Shown here: in pieces, positions 56,030-63,509 of the stretch
Layout of the letters: each line of letters begins with the position of its first letter
Numbering within the stretch: the stretch's first letter is position 1
NCBI RefSeq assembly: GCF_000732325.1
Contig: NZ_BBIW01000001.1
Location: 248,001-312,000, forward strand
DNA length: 64,000 nucleotides
Direction: 5' to 3'
Origin: Paenibacillus sp. TCA20
GTDB lineage: Bacteria; Bacillota; Bacilli; Paenibacillales; Paenibacillaceae
The notes under the pieces: generated by a model
What the model was told of the DNA's origin: nothing
The model's database searches: none
Seen by the model: the letters and a program-made list of their open reading frames with translations, nothing else
Program-made: the position numbers and the translations under genes

Positions 56030-56624
56030 GATGAACTCCCCCCTCGTCACTATCTTGCCCGGCGGATCGGTAAATGACGAAGTTTCCTTGAAACACCATT
56101 TCCTCTCCGACATAAGCAAACACTTCTACCTTGGCCTTGCCCTTCTGCTCAGGAGTGGAGCGCACATATGCCTTCGCAATACATTTTTCCCCCAGATGCA
56201 CCGGTCTTACAAACCGGATGTCCGCAGAAGCGGTCAGCGCAATCTCATCGTTAATAACAGCAACAGCAAGTGAGTTCGCTTGTGCAAAAACATAATGGCC
56301 ACGAGCTATTCCTGTTCTTGAAAATACATGCTCTTCTCTAATTTCAAAAATAGAAATCCCGCTCTTATCCAGCTGAAGGTCTACTATATCCCCGATAATT
56401 TCATGCAAAGGCAATGAGCGCACTTGATCATACGATCTCTCAGCCATCAGCTTCATCCGCTCACGAAGTTCAGGTATGCCAAGCTCCATCCGATCCAGTC
56501 GAATCGTCTGAATGCTCACCTTAAGTAATCTTGTCAGCTCTTGATCTGTGATAAAAGGGTTATCCTCAATCATCTGAGTTAGCTGCTGCTGTCTTTGTCG
56601 CTTAGGTATTCGTTCTATGATCAA
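56013..56624 (-). CDS. fapR: FapR, fatty-acid and phospholipid synthesis repressor
   Basis: FapR represses the fap regulon and is released by malonyl-CoA or malonyl-ACP. The 203 residues have an N-terminal helix-turn-helix (about 1-60, RIPKRQRQQQLTQMIEDNPF, SIQTIRLDRMELGIPELRER) and a hot-dog-like effector domain with VFAQANSLAVAVINDEIALT. The start is most likely TTG at 56624; its Shine-Dalgarno AGGGGG is unusually close, so the start is not certain. First gene of fapR-plsX-fabH-fabD-fabG-acpP-fabF. Confidence 0.95.
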   Translation of the reverse strand: MIIERIPKRQRQQQLTQMIEDNPFITDQELTRLLKVSIQTIRLDRMELGIPELRERMKLMAERSYDQVRSLPLHEIIGDIVDLQLDKSGISIFEIREEHVFSRTGIARGHYVFAQANSLAVAVINDEIALTASADIRFVRPVHLGEKCIAKAYVRSTPEQKGKAKVEVFAYVGEEMVFQGNFVIYRSAGQDSDEGGVHHEDRH

Positions 56625-56717
56625 GCACCCCCTGCTTATGTGACTTCAAAAAGACCCGTTAACTCTATATTAGTCATCTATATGACACCAGCGTACAGCT
56701 CTTTATCCTCTGGCAGT

Positions 56718-56770
56718 GAACAATGCTTAATATAACGTCCTTAGGTCGTAATTAAGCAACCGAATTGTTC
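56718..56770 (-). repeat. Leader hairpin upstream of fapR
   Basis: GAACAAT (56718-56724) and ATTGTTC (56764-56770) are the base of a long imperfect stem that continues with GCTTAAT/ATTAAGC and a CG-ACCTAAGGA-CG tip. It lies in the expected fapR leader and has no T-run. Confidence 0.55.
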
Positions 56771-56849
56771 ATCAACCATCACTGTTCGTATGTACGCAAA
56801 CTTTTACTGATTAAAAATCAATTTGAAAATAATTAAAAAGGCACACTGG

Positions 56850-56866
56850 TTAGAACCAGGTACTAA
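56850..56866. promoter_or_regulatory. FapR operator
   Basis: TTAGAACCAGGTACTAA is a 17-bp palindrome differing at one arm position from TTAGTACC..GGTACTAA, the FapR consensus as I know it. It lies just downstream of TATACT on the minus strand, so FapR would repress its own operon, including plsX and the fab genes. Confidence 0.75.
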
Positions 56867-56919
56867 TGCTTAGTATAAAACATGTAGCACCAAAAAGAAA
56901 GGGGCGGTCACTTTTTCGC

Positions 56920-56957
56920 AAAAAAATAGCACTTCATCCGCTATAGATGAAGCGCTA
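56920..56957 (-). terminator. Rho-independent terminator after rpmF
   Basis: TAGCACTTCATC (56927-56938) and GATGAAGCGCTA (56946-56957) pair with one G-T or mismatch position; the minus strand continues with TTTTTTTGCG. It ends the yceD-rpmF unit. Confidence 0.88.
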
Positions 56958-56973
56958 CTTTTGAACAAAAATA

Positions 56974-57147
56974 TTATTGAGAGATGATCTCTCTAGATTT
57001 GTACGTTCCGCACACTTTGCATACGTGATGAGCAAGCTTCAATTCTCCGCATTGTTCACATTTCACCATGCCTGGCACAGCCAATTTAAAGTGAGTACGA
57101 CGTTTGTCACGACGAGTTTTGGATGTTCTCCGTTGAGGTACTGCCAC
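56974..57147 (-). CDS. rpmF: 50S ribosomal protein L32
   Basis: A 57-residue ribosomal protein, [20 protein letters not shown]. It has two CxxC pairs (CEQCGE and CKVCGT), so it is the zinc-binding form. The GTG start at 57147 is 8 nt after GGAGG; an in-frame GTG three codons upstream is too close. It follows the yceD homologue as in most bacteria. Confidence 0.97.
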   Translation of the reverse strand: MAVPQRRTSKTRRDKRRTHFKLAVPGMVKCEQCGELKLAHHVCKVCGTYKSREIISQ

Positions 57148-57201
57148 AATTCCCACCTCCTTATCAAAGTCAAACCTTAAGAAAAAGAAATAATCTTGTT
57201 C

Positions 57202-57708
57202 TTATTTAAAGAAATCCTTAAGCCCTGCAAGCCGCGGATCGATTGGCGTATTGTCACAATCGCAGCTGCTCGTGTTCAAGTCGGTTCCACAGCTCGGGCA
57301 CAGCCCTTTGCAATCCGACTTGCACAGCGGGGCAAACGGAAGATGAAGCAGGAAATATTCTTCCAGGAAAGGAACCAAATTCACTGTATCCTCTTCCACG
57401 TACAAGGTATCATCCTCTTCTTCAACTTCCTCCGGCTCGGTTCCTTGCTTGAACTGCTCGGCGAATTTCATATTTAAATGCTCATGGACATTTCCTAGAC
57501 AACGAGAGCAGAGCATATCTGCTTCGGCTGATAACGTTCCTTGAACATCTACCACGCCTTCCGGCAATGCAGTAAATGTGAGTTCCACCTGCATCGGGGA
57601 TACGGCTGTGATTTCCTTGTTGTTTCGAATTAGATGGCTGATATCCAGCGACTCTGTAAACTTCATCGGTCCAGCAGCCGAGGCCATCTTGCGAAATGAC
57701 ATTTCCAC
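57202..57708 (-). CDS. YceD (DUF177, YlbN) family protein
   Basis: A 168-residue DUF177 protein, often encoded just before rpmF and linked to 23S rRNA metabolism. CSRCLGNVHEHLNMKFAEQF and the C-terminal CKSDCKGLCPSCGTDLNTSS cysteine cluster are typical. GGAG lies 8 nt before the GTG at 57708; the start could also be the ATG two codons later. Confidence 0.93.
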   Translation of the reverse strand: MEMSFRKMASAAGPMKFTESLDISHLIRNNKEITAVSPMQVELTFTALPEGVVDVQGTLSAEADMLCSRCLGNVHEHLNMKFAEQFKQGTEPEEVEEEDDTLYVEEDTVNLVPFLEEYFLLHLPFAPLCKSDCKGLCPSCGTDLNTSSCDCDNTPIDPRLAGLKDFFK

Positions 57709-57806
57709 GTTGATCACTCCAGACGATAAACCATTTTAACAACATTTGTAGTATGCTTCAAATACAGCGCTAGTTATGTTGAAAAACAGTCTAACAAACA
57801 AAAATC

Positions 57807-57836
57807 ATTATACCGATTTTGAAAGAGGTTTGTCAA
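57807..57836 (-). promoter_or_regulatory. yceD-rpmF promoter
   Basis: On the minus strand TTGACA (57831-57836), an 18-bp spacer and TATAAT (57807-57812) match the sigma-A consensus at all 12 positions. Confidence 0.88.
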
Positions 57837-58002
57837 CACTTTAAACTTTACACCTGTATATCCATTTATCCAGGCTAAATGCACCGCACCCGTCACCCAT
57901 TATGCAATTCATTCATCATACCTGCTGCAACTTGGATATAATAGACTCTATAAACCTATCAGATAAGCCTTACCGAATGCAACAGGGAGTGTGAAATATA
58001 TT

Positions 58003-59235
58003 ATGAGTAGAACCGTGGGCCTGATCGTAGAATATAATCCGATGCATAACGGACATGTATACCATCTGGAAGCTTCCAAAAAAATAACCGAAGCCGATAC
58101 AAGCGTCGCCGTCATGAGCGGCCACTTTCTGCAGCGGGGCGAGCCTGCAATGCTGAGCAAATGGGCCCGGGCCGAGATGGCGCTCGCCATGGGCGTCGAT
58201 CTTGTGCTTGAGCTGCCGGTCTCCTATGCGGTAGGACCGGCAGAGTGGTTTGCCCATGGTGCCGTGGCAACCCTGCACCATACAGGAGTTGTCGATTCGC
58301 TGTGCTTCGGCAGCGAATCTGGAGAGCTTGCGCCGCTTGCTGCCATGGCAGACCTCCTCGCCAGCGAGCCGAAGGCGCTGTCGGAGGCTATCCAGCGGCA
58401 GCTGCAGCAAGGCGCAAGCTACCCCGCAGCCTACGCAGCGGCTGCGGCGGAGCTGGCCCCCGGCGGTGACGCTGCGGGGGCCCTGGCACTGCTCAAGCAG
58501 CCCAACAATACACTTGGGCTGCATTATATGATCGCGCTGAAGCGGCTCAGCAGCGCGATCCGGCCCTTCACGGCGCAGCGTACCGGCGCCGGTTATCACG
58601 ATGCGATGCCGGGACCCGGCAGCATCGCCAGTGCCACGGCCGTGCGCCGGCTGCTCCTCGGCGCAGGACCCGAAGCAGCGGCCCCTTACGTGCCGGCTGC
58701 AACGCTTGCCATTCTGCAGCGCGAATGGCAGGAAGGACGCGCTCCGGTTCACCTGGAGCGCTTCAAGGATGCCTTGCTTGCCCAGCTGGTGACCTCTAGC
58801 GCAGCAGAGCTGGCCCAATATGCCGAGGTAACCGAAGGACTCGAGCACCGCATACTAAACCAGCTCCCCAAGCTCACGGAGCTGTCCGTCGACTCACTCC
58901 TTGAAGCGTTAAAAACAAAACGATATACACGCACCAAGCTCCAGCGCATGCTGATTCATATTTTGCTGCACCATAAAAAGGATGAATTATCGCCCTCTGT
59001 GCTGGCCGAGGGACCTCATTATATCCGGGTTCTTGGCTTTAACAACAGAGGACAGGAGTTGCTAAAAGAAATGAAGAAAAAAGCAACCTTACCGGTTGTC
59101 ATCAAGCCTTCAGCCTTCAGCCACCCTCAGCTGACCCGAGACATTCAGGCGACCGCTCTATATGGTCTTGGCATGGGAGCGGCTGACAGCCAATTCATAT
59201 ACAGAGATTATTATCAGTCCCCTGTGCGAGTCTAA
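58003..59235 (+). CDS. tmcAL: TmcAL (YlbM), tRNA(Met) cytidine acetate ligase
   Basis: TmcAL acetylates the wobble cytidine of elongator tRNA-Met with acetate and ATP. The 410 residues begin MSRTVGLIVEYNPMHNGHVY, with the HNGH nucleotide-binding motif. MSGHFLQRGEPAMLSKWARA and ALKRLSSAIRPFTAQRTGAG follow. The central part (about 58130-58790) is very GC-rich and Ala-rich. The ATG at 58003 is preferred to a GTG at 57991 that touches the Shine-Dalgarno. Confidence 0.93.
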   Translation: MSRTVGLIVEYNPMHNGHVYHLEASKKITEADTSVAVMSGHFLQRGEPAMLSKWARAEMALAMGVDLVLELPVSYAVGPAEWFAHGAVATLHHTGVVDSLCFGSESGELAPLAAMADLLASEPKALSEAIQRQLQQGASYPAAYAAAAAELAPGGDAAGALALLKQPNNTLGLHYMIALKRLSSAIRPFTAQRTGAGYHDAMPGPGSIASATAVRRLLLGAGPEAAAPYVPAATLAILQREWQEGRAPVHLERFKDALLAQLVTSSAAELAQYAEVTEGLEHRILNQLPKLTELSVDSLLEALKTKRYTRTKLQRMLIHILLHHKKDELSPSVLAEGPHYIRVLGFNNRGQELLKEMKKKATLPVVIKPSAFSHPQLTRDIQATALYGLGMGAADSQFIYRDYYQSPVRV

Positions 59236-59284
59236 TGTACTTAGAGCCAAGACTCTATTTCAGAATTGAACACTGCTGCATATA

Positions 59285-59332
59285 AGCATAGGAGCCTGTG
59301 CATGATCATTCTCATTCACAGGCTCCTATGCT
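59285..59332. terminator. 16-bp hairpin between convergent tmcAL and ylbL
   Basis: AGCATAGGAGCCTGTG (59285-59300) and CACAGGCTCCTATGCT (59317-59332) are exact complements with a 16-nt loop. There is no strong T-run on either side, but position between convergent genes suggests a bidirectional terminator. Confidence 0.75.
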
Positions 59333-59369
59333 ATACATTGCTTCCATTTATTAAATGCCAATAATACAA

Positions 59370-60416
59370 CTACACCTCGGTTTTAACATTAAGCTTCTCA
59401 ATGTAATCCAGTGCATCCTCGGCCGTTTCCACAGGGACGAGCAGCATGTCCGTCTTGATGGATTCCGCCTTCTTCTTCGCTTCCTCATAATTCGCCTCTG
59501 GTACGAAGAAGATCTCGGCATCCTCGCGATCTGCGGCAACGATCTTGTGTACGACCCCGCCGATCGGTCCGACGGTTCCTTCTTTATTGATGGTCCCTGT
59601 ACCTGCAATAATATGGCCTTTGGTCAAATCTCCAGGTGTCAGCTGATTGTATATTTCCAGCGTAAACATTAGGCCTGCTGACGGTCCGCCGATTTCTGTA
59701 TTGGTAAAAGTAATTTGATGTGCAGAATCCTTGGGCTGAACGGTTTGAAGAGTACCAATCATTACACCGAGTCCAGGCCTTGTCTTACCTGTTTCACTGT
59801 CCTTGATAGGGACGAGCTTCAATTCACTTGTAATGGTCTCTCCTTTGCGATCCAGCTGAAGCTCAACCATATCCCCTACCTGCTTGTTCTCCAGCTGCTG
59901 CGCCAGTACCGTATTGTCGGGAGTAGGCACTCCATTAATCGACAGAATTTTATCCTGAGGCTTAATATCTCCTTCTGGCAGTGAATCCTTTGATAGACCG
60001 AGCACAAAGATATATTCTGGAACAATATCATACGCAATGTCTGCCTGCTCATAAGCAGCCTCCATCGCAGCTGACTGTGAATCACTCATAAACCATACTT
60101 GCTCTGCCGAATATTCCTCCTGGGTCCTGCCCGCGAGACGCTCTTCCTTCTTGCCGATCTGGGCATGTTCATTAAATGCGGATATAAACAAGAGCGAGAG
60201 ATTCGCATAGCTGGCTGATACGGTTGTCATTAGAAACTTGCCGTCTTCCTCCTCATCACCGTTCTTCACGGATACCATGGGTTTAACCGATTCTGCTGTT
60301 CCCGGCTGAGTGACAATATAAGGTGTCGGCATATATACGAGCACATATACAACAATAGCCAAACTTAAGATATATACGGCGGTACGAAATCCACTCTTTT
60401 GGGTGATATTACTCAA
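59370..60416 (-). CDS. ylbL: YlbL, PDZ- and Lon-protease-domain membrane protein
   Basis: A 348-residue membrane-anchored serine protease of the YlbL/SdrC-SepM type. One N-terminal membrane helix (about 12-32), a PDZ domain (about 120-205, GLSKDSLPEGDIKPQDKILS) and a Lon-like catalytic domain with serine in IGGPSAGLMFTLEIYNQLT and lysine in PIGGVVHKIVAADREDAEIF. In B. subtilis YlbL acts with DdcP-type proteases on a DNA-damage checkpoint inhibitor. Start TTG, 7 nt after GGAGG. Confidence 0.94.
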   Translation of the reverse strand: MSNITQKSGFRTAVYILSLAIVVYVLVYMPTPYIVTQPGTAESVKPMVSVKNGDEEEDGKFLMTTVSASYANLSLLFISAFNEHAQIGKKEERLAGRTQEEYSAEQVWFMSDSQSAAMEAAYEQADIAYDIVPEYIFVLGLSKDSLPEGDIKPQDKILSINGVPTPDNTVLAQQLENKQVGDMVELQLDRKGETITSELKLVPIKDSETGKTRPGLGVMIGTLQTVQPKDSAHQITFTNTEIGGPSAGLMFTLEIYNQLTPGDLTKGHIIAGTGTINKEGTVGPIGGVVHKIVAADREDAEIFFVPEANYEEAKKKAESIKTDMLLVPVETAEDALDYIEKLNVKTEV

Positions 60417-60542
60417 TCTCTGGCCTCCTCCCTGCTTGACTGCTTGTTCTTCTTTCCCTTCTCATCACATATAAATGCATATGTACAGGCTGTTTCTGAT
60501 GTCTTTCCAGCCATCTAAGCTATTGATCGGGGTGATGATCCA

Positions 60543-61757
60543 ATGAATTCAGAAATAACGAGGAAAAATAACGTTCCATCTTATATAAAAACGATGCTTC
60601 TCGGTATCAGCGCCCTACTGGTCGTGGCTGCTGTTGTCACTTCCCCAAGTGAAGCATTTGACGCCTCGATGCAAGGCCTTCAAATATGGTGGAAGATGGT
60701 CTTTCCTGCTCTCCTGCCCTTCATTATGCTGTCGCAAATGCTGACTGCCTTCGGGTTCACCCATGGTCTCGGCGTGCTCTTAGAGCCTTTAATGCGTATA
60801 GGCTTTCGTCTGCCGGGAATAACGGGGCTTGGTCTCGCTGTTGGGATGACAGGCGGTTTTCCGTCCGGTGCAGATACTGCAGCCAGACTGTACCAGCAGA
60901 AGCTTATCACGGGGAAGGAAGCGGCCATTCTAGCCTCTATCACCCATTTTGCAAGTCCCATGACGTTATTCGTTGTCATTGGGGCAGCATTCTATGAAGC
61001 GCCAGCTGTCGGATATATTTTAGCATGCATTCACGGTATAAGCGGGATCATGGCAGGTATTTTGCTCGGACGCGTCAACCTCTACTCGAAAAAGACCACA
61101 AAAACGACCGAGCTGCATGAACAGCCCGAATCTGTTTCTGCACTCGAAGCGATGATGAAGGCCAAGGAAAAGGATGGCAGAAGCTTTGGCAGACTGCTGG
61201 GAGATACAGTAAGTCATGCCGTTCAAGTATTGATGATGACCGGAGGCTACATGATCATGTTCTCCGTGTTCATCCGGCTGCTGGGTAAATATGTAACGCC
61301 TTTTCTCCCTGAATGGATCTGGGCCTCTTTTTTCGAGCTTCACCTTGGAGCTTATTCGATGCGTTCCCTTGATATTACCGCACATGCAGTCGGATTTGCA
61401 CTTCTTGCCGCCGCCATTGGCTGGGGTGGACTCAGCTCCCATTTACAGGCAACTGCGCTTCTTGCTCCATACGGAATAAACATGCGTATTTTTACAATAG
61501 GTCGTATACTGCATGCTGGTATTTCCTATGGGCTTGTCCTGCTGCTATGGCCGCCAATCCAGAGCTGGCTGAATCATTCCAAAGCCGTCTTTCTTCATAT
61601 TGGACAAAACCCTTCAACGCAAGCGCAATACTCTCCCGGAGGTCTTCAAGCAGCGGTTACCCTAGGCCTCTTCCATGTAGTACTGTTAACATCACTAATC
61701 GTCATCTCCGTGTGTATCGGCAAATGGCATTCTAGACGCCATTCTTCTTCTCGATAA
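60543..61757 (+). CDS. ylbJ: YlbJ, sporulation integral membrane protein
   Basis: A 404-residue polytopic membrane protein of the nucleoside recognition/SpmA-like family. It has about ten hydrophobic segments and the motifs [20 protein letters not shown] and [20 protein letters not shown]. In B. subtilis YlbJ is made under sigma-E control and affects spore properties. The last 26 nt overlap coaD on the opposite strand. Confidence 0.93.
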   Translation: MNSEITRKNNVPSYIKTMLLGISALLVVAAVVTSPSEAFDASMQGLQIWWKMVFPALLPFIMLSQMLTAFGFTHGLGVLLEPLMRIGFRLPGITGLGLAVGMTGGFPSGADTAARLYQQKLITGKEAAILASITHFASPMTLFVVIGAAFYEAPAVGYILACIHGISGIMAGILLGRVNLYSKKTTKTTELHEQPESVSALEAMMKAKEKDGRSFGRLLGDTVSHAVQVLMMTGGYMIMFSVFIRLLGKYVTPFLPEWIWASFFELHLGAYSMRSLDITAHAVGFALLAAAIGWGGLSSHLQATALLAPYGINMRIFTIGRILHAGISYGLVLLLWPPIQSWLNHSKAVFLHIGQNPSTQAQYSPGGLQAAVTLGLFHVVLLTSLIVISVCIGKWHSRRHSSSR

Positions 61758-62250
61758 CTTTACGTCTGAGCGCATCCTCTACCTCGGCAGGCACCAGCTC
61801 GGAGACATCCCCTTCGAAGCTTGCAATCTCCTTCACTACACTGGAGCTCAGATACGAATATTTGGGATCCGTCATCATAAAGATGGTTTCTGCATCCTTG
61901 TTAAGCTTCTTGTTAAGGGATGCCAGCTGCAGCTCATATTCAAAGTCAGTTACCGAACGAATTCCGCGCATAATGACCTGTGCACCCTTGATCCTCACAT
62001 AATTGGCCGTTAAATCACGGAAGCTGTCCACTTCAACATTTGGCAGGTCCGCCGTAACCAACTGCAGCAGCTCTACACGTTCCTCCACCGTGAACAGCGG
62101 ATTCTTGCTCTTATTATTAAGTACCGCCACCACGAGCCGATCAAATTGTTTGGAGGCTCGCGTAATAATATCCAGGTGTCCCAATGTCACAGGGTCGAAG
62201 CTCCCGGGGTATACGGCTACTCTCTCCGTCTTATGTGCTGATTCACTCAT
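61732..62250 (-). CDS. coaD: Phosphopantetheine adenylyltransferase
   Basis: CoaD makes dephospho-CoA from phosphopantetheine and ATP. From ATG 62250 ([20 protein letters not shown]) it has 172 residues. The TLGHLDII segment is the nucleotide-binding TxGH motif; [19 protein letters not shown] and [20 protein letters not shown] are conserved. GGGAGG lies 9 nt upstream. It overlaps rsmD by 8 nt. Confidence 0.96.
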   Translation of the reverse strand: MSESAHKTERVAVYPGSFDPVTLGHLDIITRASKQFDRLVVAVLNNKSKNPLFTVEERVELLQLVTADLPNVEVDSFRDLTANYVRIKGAQVIMRGIRSVTDFEYELQLASLNKKLNKDAETIFMMTDPKYSYLSSSVVKEIASFEGDVSELVPAEVEDALRRKVIEKKNGV

Positions 62251-62884
62251 TGCCTTGATCCTCCCGAATGTTGTCATCCATGTTTAAATTCGTGTTCGTA
62301 TCATCCTGCACATCTATATTAGAAGAATACTCGTATATCGTAATTGCCGTATCCCCATATGTAGATTTGCGTATTTGCTCAAAGGAGCCTATTCTCTCTC
62401 CGTATTCATGATCGGCATCATGTTCTACAACAACGATGGCGTCATCATTGACCATATTGTGTTCTTCAAGCCAGGATAGATACTCTTCCACATTCTTCAT
62501 CCGATATGGGGGATCCAGAAAGACGAGATCGAATGTATATTTTCGTTTGGAGAGCAGCTTCAGGGCTCGGCCTGCTTCATTTCGGAACACTTCAGCCTTG
62601 CTATCCAGACCCGTTGCCTTCAGATTCGCGCGAATCATTTCGATGCTCTTCGGTTCCAGGTCGATAAATACAGCCTTGTCCGAACCTCTGCTGAGTGATT
62701 CTATGCCGAGACCGCCGCTTCCCGCAAACAGATCCAGCACGACGCCCCCATCAAAATAAGGACCAATCATACTAAAGACCGCTTCCTTAACCTTGTCGGT
62801 TGTTGGACGGGTTCCGGTTCCGGGAACAGCCTTAAGCGGTCTACCTTTTGCAGTGCCTGATATTACTCTCACTTTTGATTTCAC
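62243..62884 (-). CDS. rsmD: RsmD, 16S rRNA (guanine-966-N2)-methyltransferase
   Basis: A 213-residue SAM-dependent methyltransferase. [40 protein letters not shown] (SAM loop) and [20 protein letters not shown] (DPPY catalytic motif) are present. The C-terminus has an acidic Asn/Asp-rich extension of about 25 residues ([20 protein letters not shown]) that overlaps the coaD ribosome-binding site. Its start may be GTG at 62884. Confidence 0.95.
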   Translation of the reverse strand: MKSKVRVISGTAKGRPLKAVPGTGTRPTTDKVKEAVFSMIGPYFDGGVVLDLFAGSGGLGIESLSRGSDKAVFIDLEPKSIEMIRANLKATGLDSKAEVFRNEAGRALKLLSKRKYTFDLVFLDPPYRMKNVEEYLSWLEEHNMVNDDAIVVVEHDADHEYGERIGSFEQIRKSTYGDTAITIYEYSSNIDVQDDTNTNLNMDDNIREDQGNE

Positions 62885-62920
62885 CCTGTTTCATTCATTG
62901 TAAGTATGCTATACATCGAT

Positions 62921-62949
62921 ATCGTACCACAATCCATGTAAGATGTGAA
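62921..62949 (-). promoter_or_regulatory. rsmD-coaD promoter
   Basis: TTCACA (62944-62949), a 17-bp spacer and TACGAT (62921-62926) on the minus strand, with an extended -10 TGG before TACGAT, form a plausible sigma-A promoter 40 nt upstream of rsmD. Confidence 0.6.
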
Positions 62950-63120
62950 AATATCGAAAGCGTAATTAGTCCGAAGGAAAAAATATTAACCAAGCGATGT
63001 ATAAACTGGAGGGCAGGCGGTCATGATGTAATTATCGGCATCAAAAGTGCCGTAGACAACCGCGGAGAAGACTTACGTTTCCCCATAAGCTCTTCGTCCG
63101 GTTTCTCCTCTCCCATGATA

Positions 63121-63142
63121 GGACGTCTCGAAAGAGGCGTCC
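63121..63142 (+). repeat. GNRA-capped hairpin
   Basis: GGACGTCTC, loop GAAA and GAGGCGTCC form a 9-bp stem with one U-G pair on the plus strand. The GAAA tetraloop also supports this strand. It directly precedes the terminator at 63148-63176. Confidence 0.65.
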
Positions 63143-63147
63143 GAATA

Positions 63148-63182
63148 AAAGCCTGCCAGGACTCCTGGCAGGCTTTTATTTT
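63148..63182. terminator. Strong terminator hairpin between a candidate RNA and a small membrane protein gene
   Basis: AAAGCCTGCCAGG (63148-63160) and CCTGGCAGGCTTT (63164-63176) are perfect complements. The plus strand continues with TTATTTTT, the minus strand with TTTTATTCGG, so it is stronger on plus but could also end the gene at 63249-63443. Confidence 0.88.
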
Positions 63183-63248
63183 TCACTTGGTTGATATTAG
63201 CTCAAAAATTACTGCATCTTCGCCGTTCCAATCTTACTTTAAAGGAGA

Positions 63249-63443
63249 TCAAAGAATACGGCTTAATAATACAATGACACCAATGACGGCCAAGAGAATC
63301 AGAAGATTAGACACTTCTCTCCATAGTAACGGATAACCTTTTTCGTGCAGTTCCTGTTGTTTAATCTCAAAATTGGCCTTATCACTATAGGGATCAGCCG
63401 GCTCCGTATAGGGCCTGTTCTGTTCCTGAAGCGGATCATTCAT
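63249..63443 (-). CDS. Small hypothetical membrane protein
   Basis: A 64-residue protein with a hydrophilic N-terminal half (MNDPLQEQNRPYTEPADPYS) and one C-terminal membrane helix (about 44-63, LLILLAVIGVIVLLSRIL). A perfect GGAGG-type ribosome-binding site precedes the ATG. Family and function not recognised. Followed by a terminator at 63148-63176. Confidence 0.72.
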   Translation of the reverse strand: MNDPLQEQNRPYTEPADPYSDKANFEIKQQELHEKGYPLLWREVSNLLILLAVIGVIVLLSRIL

Positions 63444-63509
63444 AGGTCTCCACCTCCATTAGGTTTTGAACCACATATCAATCAATACGCACCTATATGG
63501 AAACCGTTT

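Larger units (their letters stand above)
56625..56973 (-). promoter_or_regulatory. fapR upstream region with hairpin and FapR operator
   Basis: This 349-bp gap holds a leader hairpin at 56718-56770, a FapR operator at 56850-56866 and the rpmF terminator at 56920-56957. TATACT on the minus strand (complement at about 56871-56876) is a candidate -10 next to the operator; no good -35 was seen. Confidence 0.6.
63005..63182 (+). ncRNA. Candidate structured small RNA with terminator
   Basis: Plus-strand hairpins in order: GCGGT (63017-63021) with ACCGC (63059-63063) enclosing CGGCA/TGCCG (63036-63040, 63048-63052); GGAGAA (63064-63069) with TTCTCC (63103-63108); GGACGTCTC-GAAA-GAGGCGTCC (63121-63142), a GNRA loop with a U-G pair that would be a C-A mismatch on the other strand; then the terminator at 63148-63182. 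This favours transcription of the plus strand. No plus-strand gene follows. TATAAA at 63000-63005 lacks a good -35, so the start is unknown. Confidence 0.45.
62885..63248. other. Region upstream of rsmD with promoter and candidate structured RNA
   Basis: A 364-bp non-coding stretch. The minus strand holds the rsmD promoter (62921-62949); the plus strand holds a series of hairpins ending in a terminator (63016-63182). No protein gene is supported. Confidence 0.7.

Noticed and set aside
57970..58848. 292-codon minus-strand frame opposite tmcAL
   Set aside because: Shadow of the GC-rich block of tmcAL; product has no recognisable domain and covers the tmcAL start.
62848..63336. 162-codon plus-strand frame over the rsmD upstream region
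   Set aside because: Crosses the terminator at 63148-63182 and the start of a real minus-strand gene; no ribosome-binding site.
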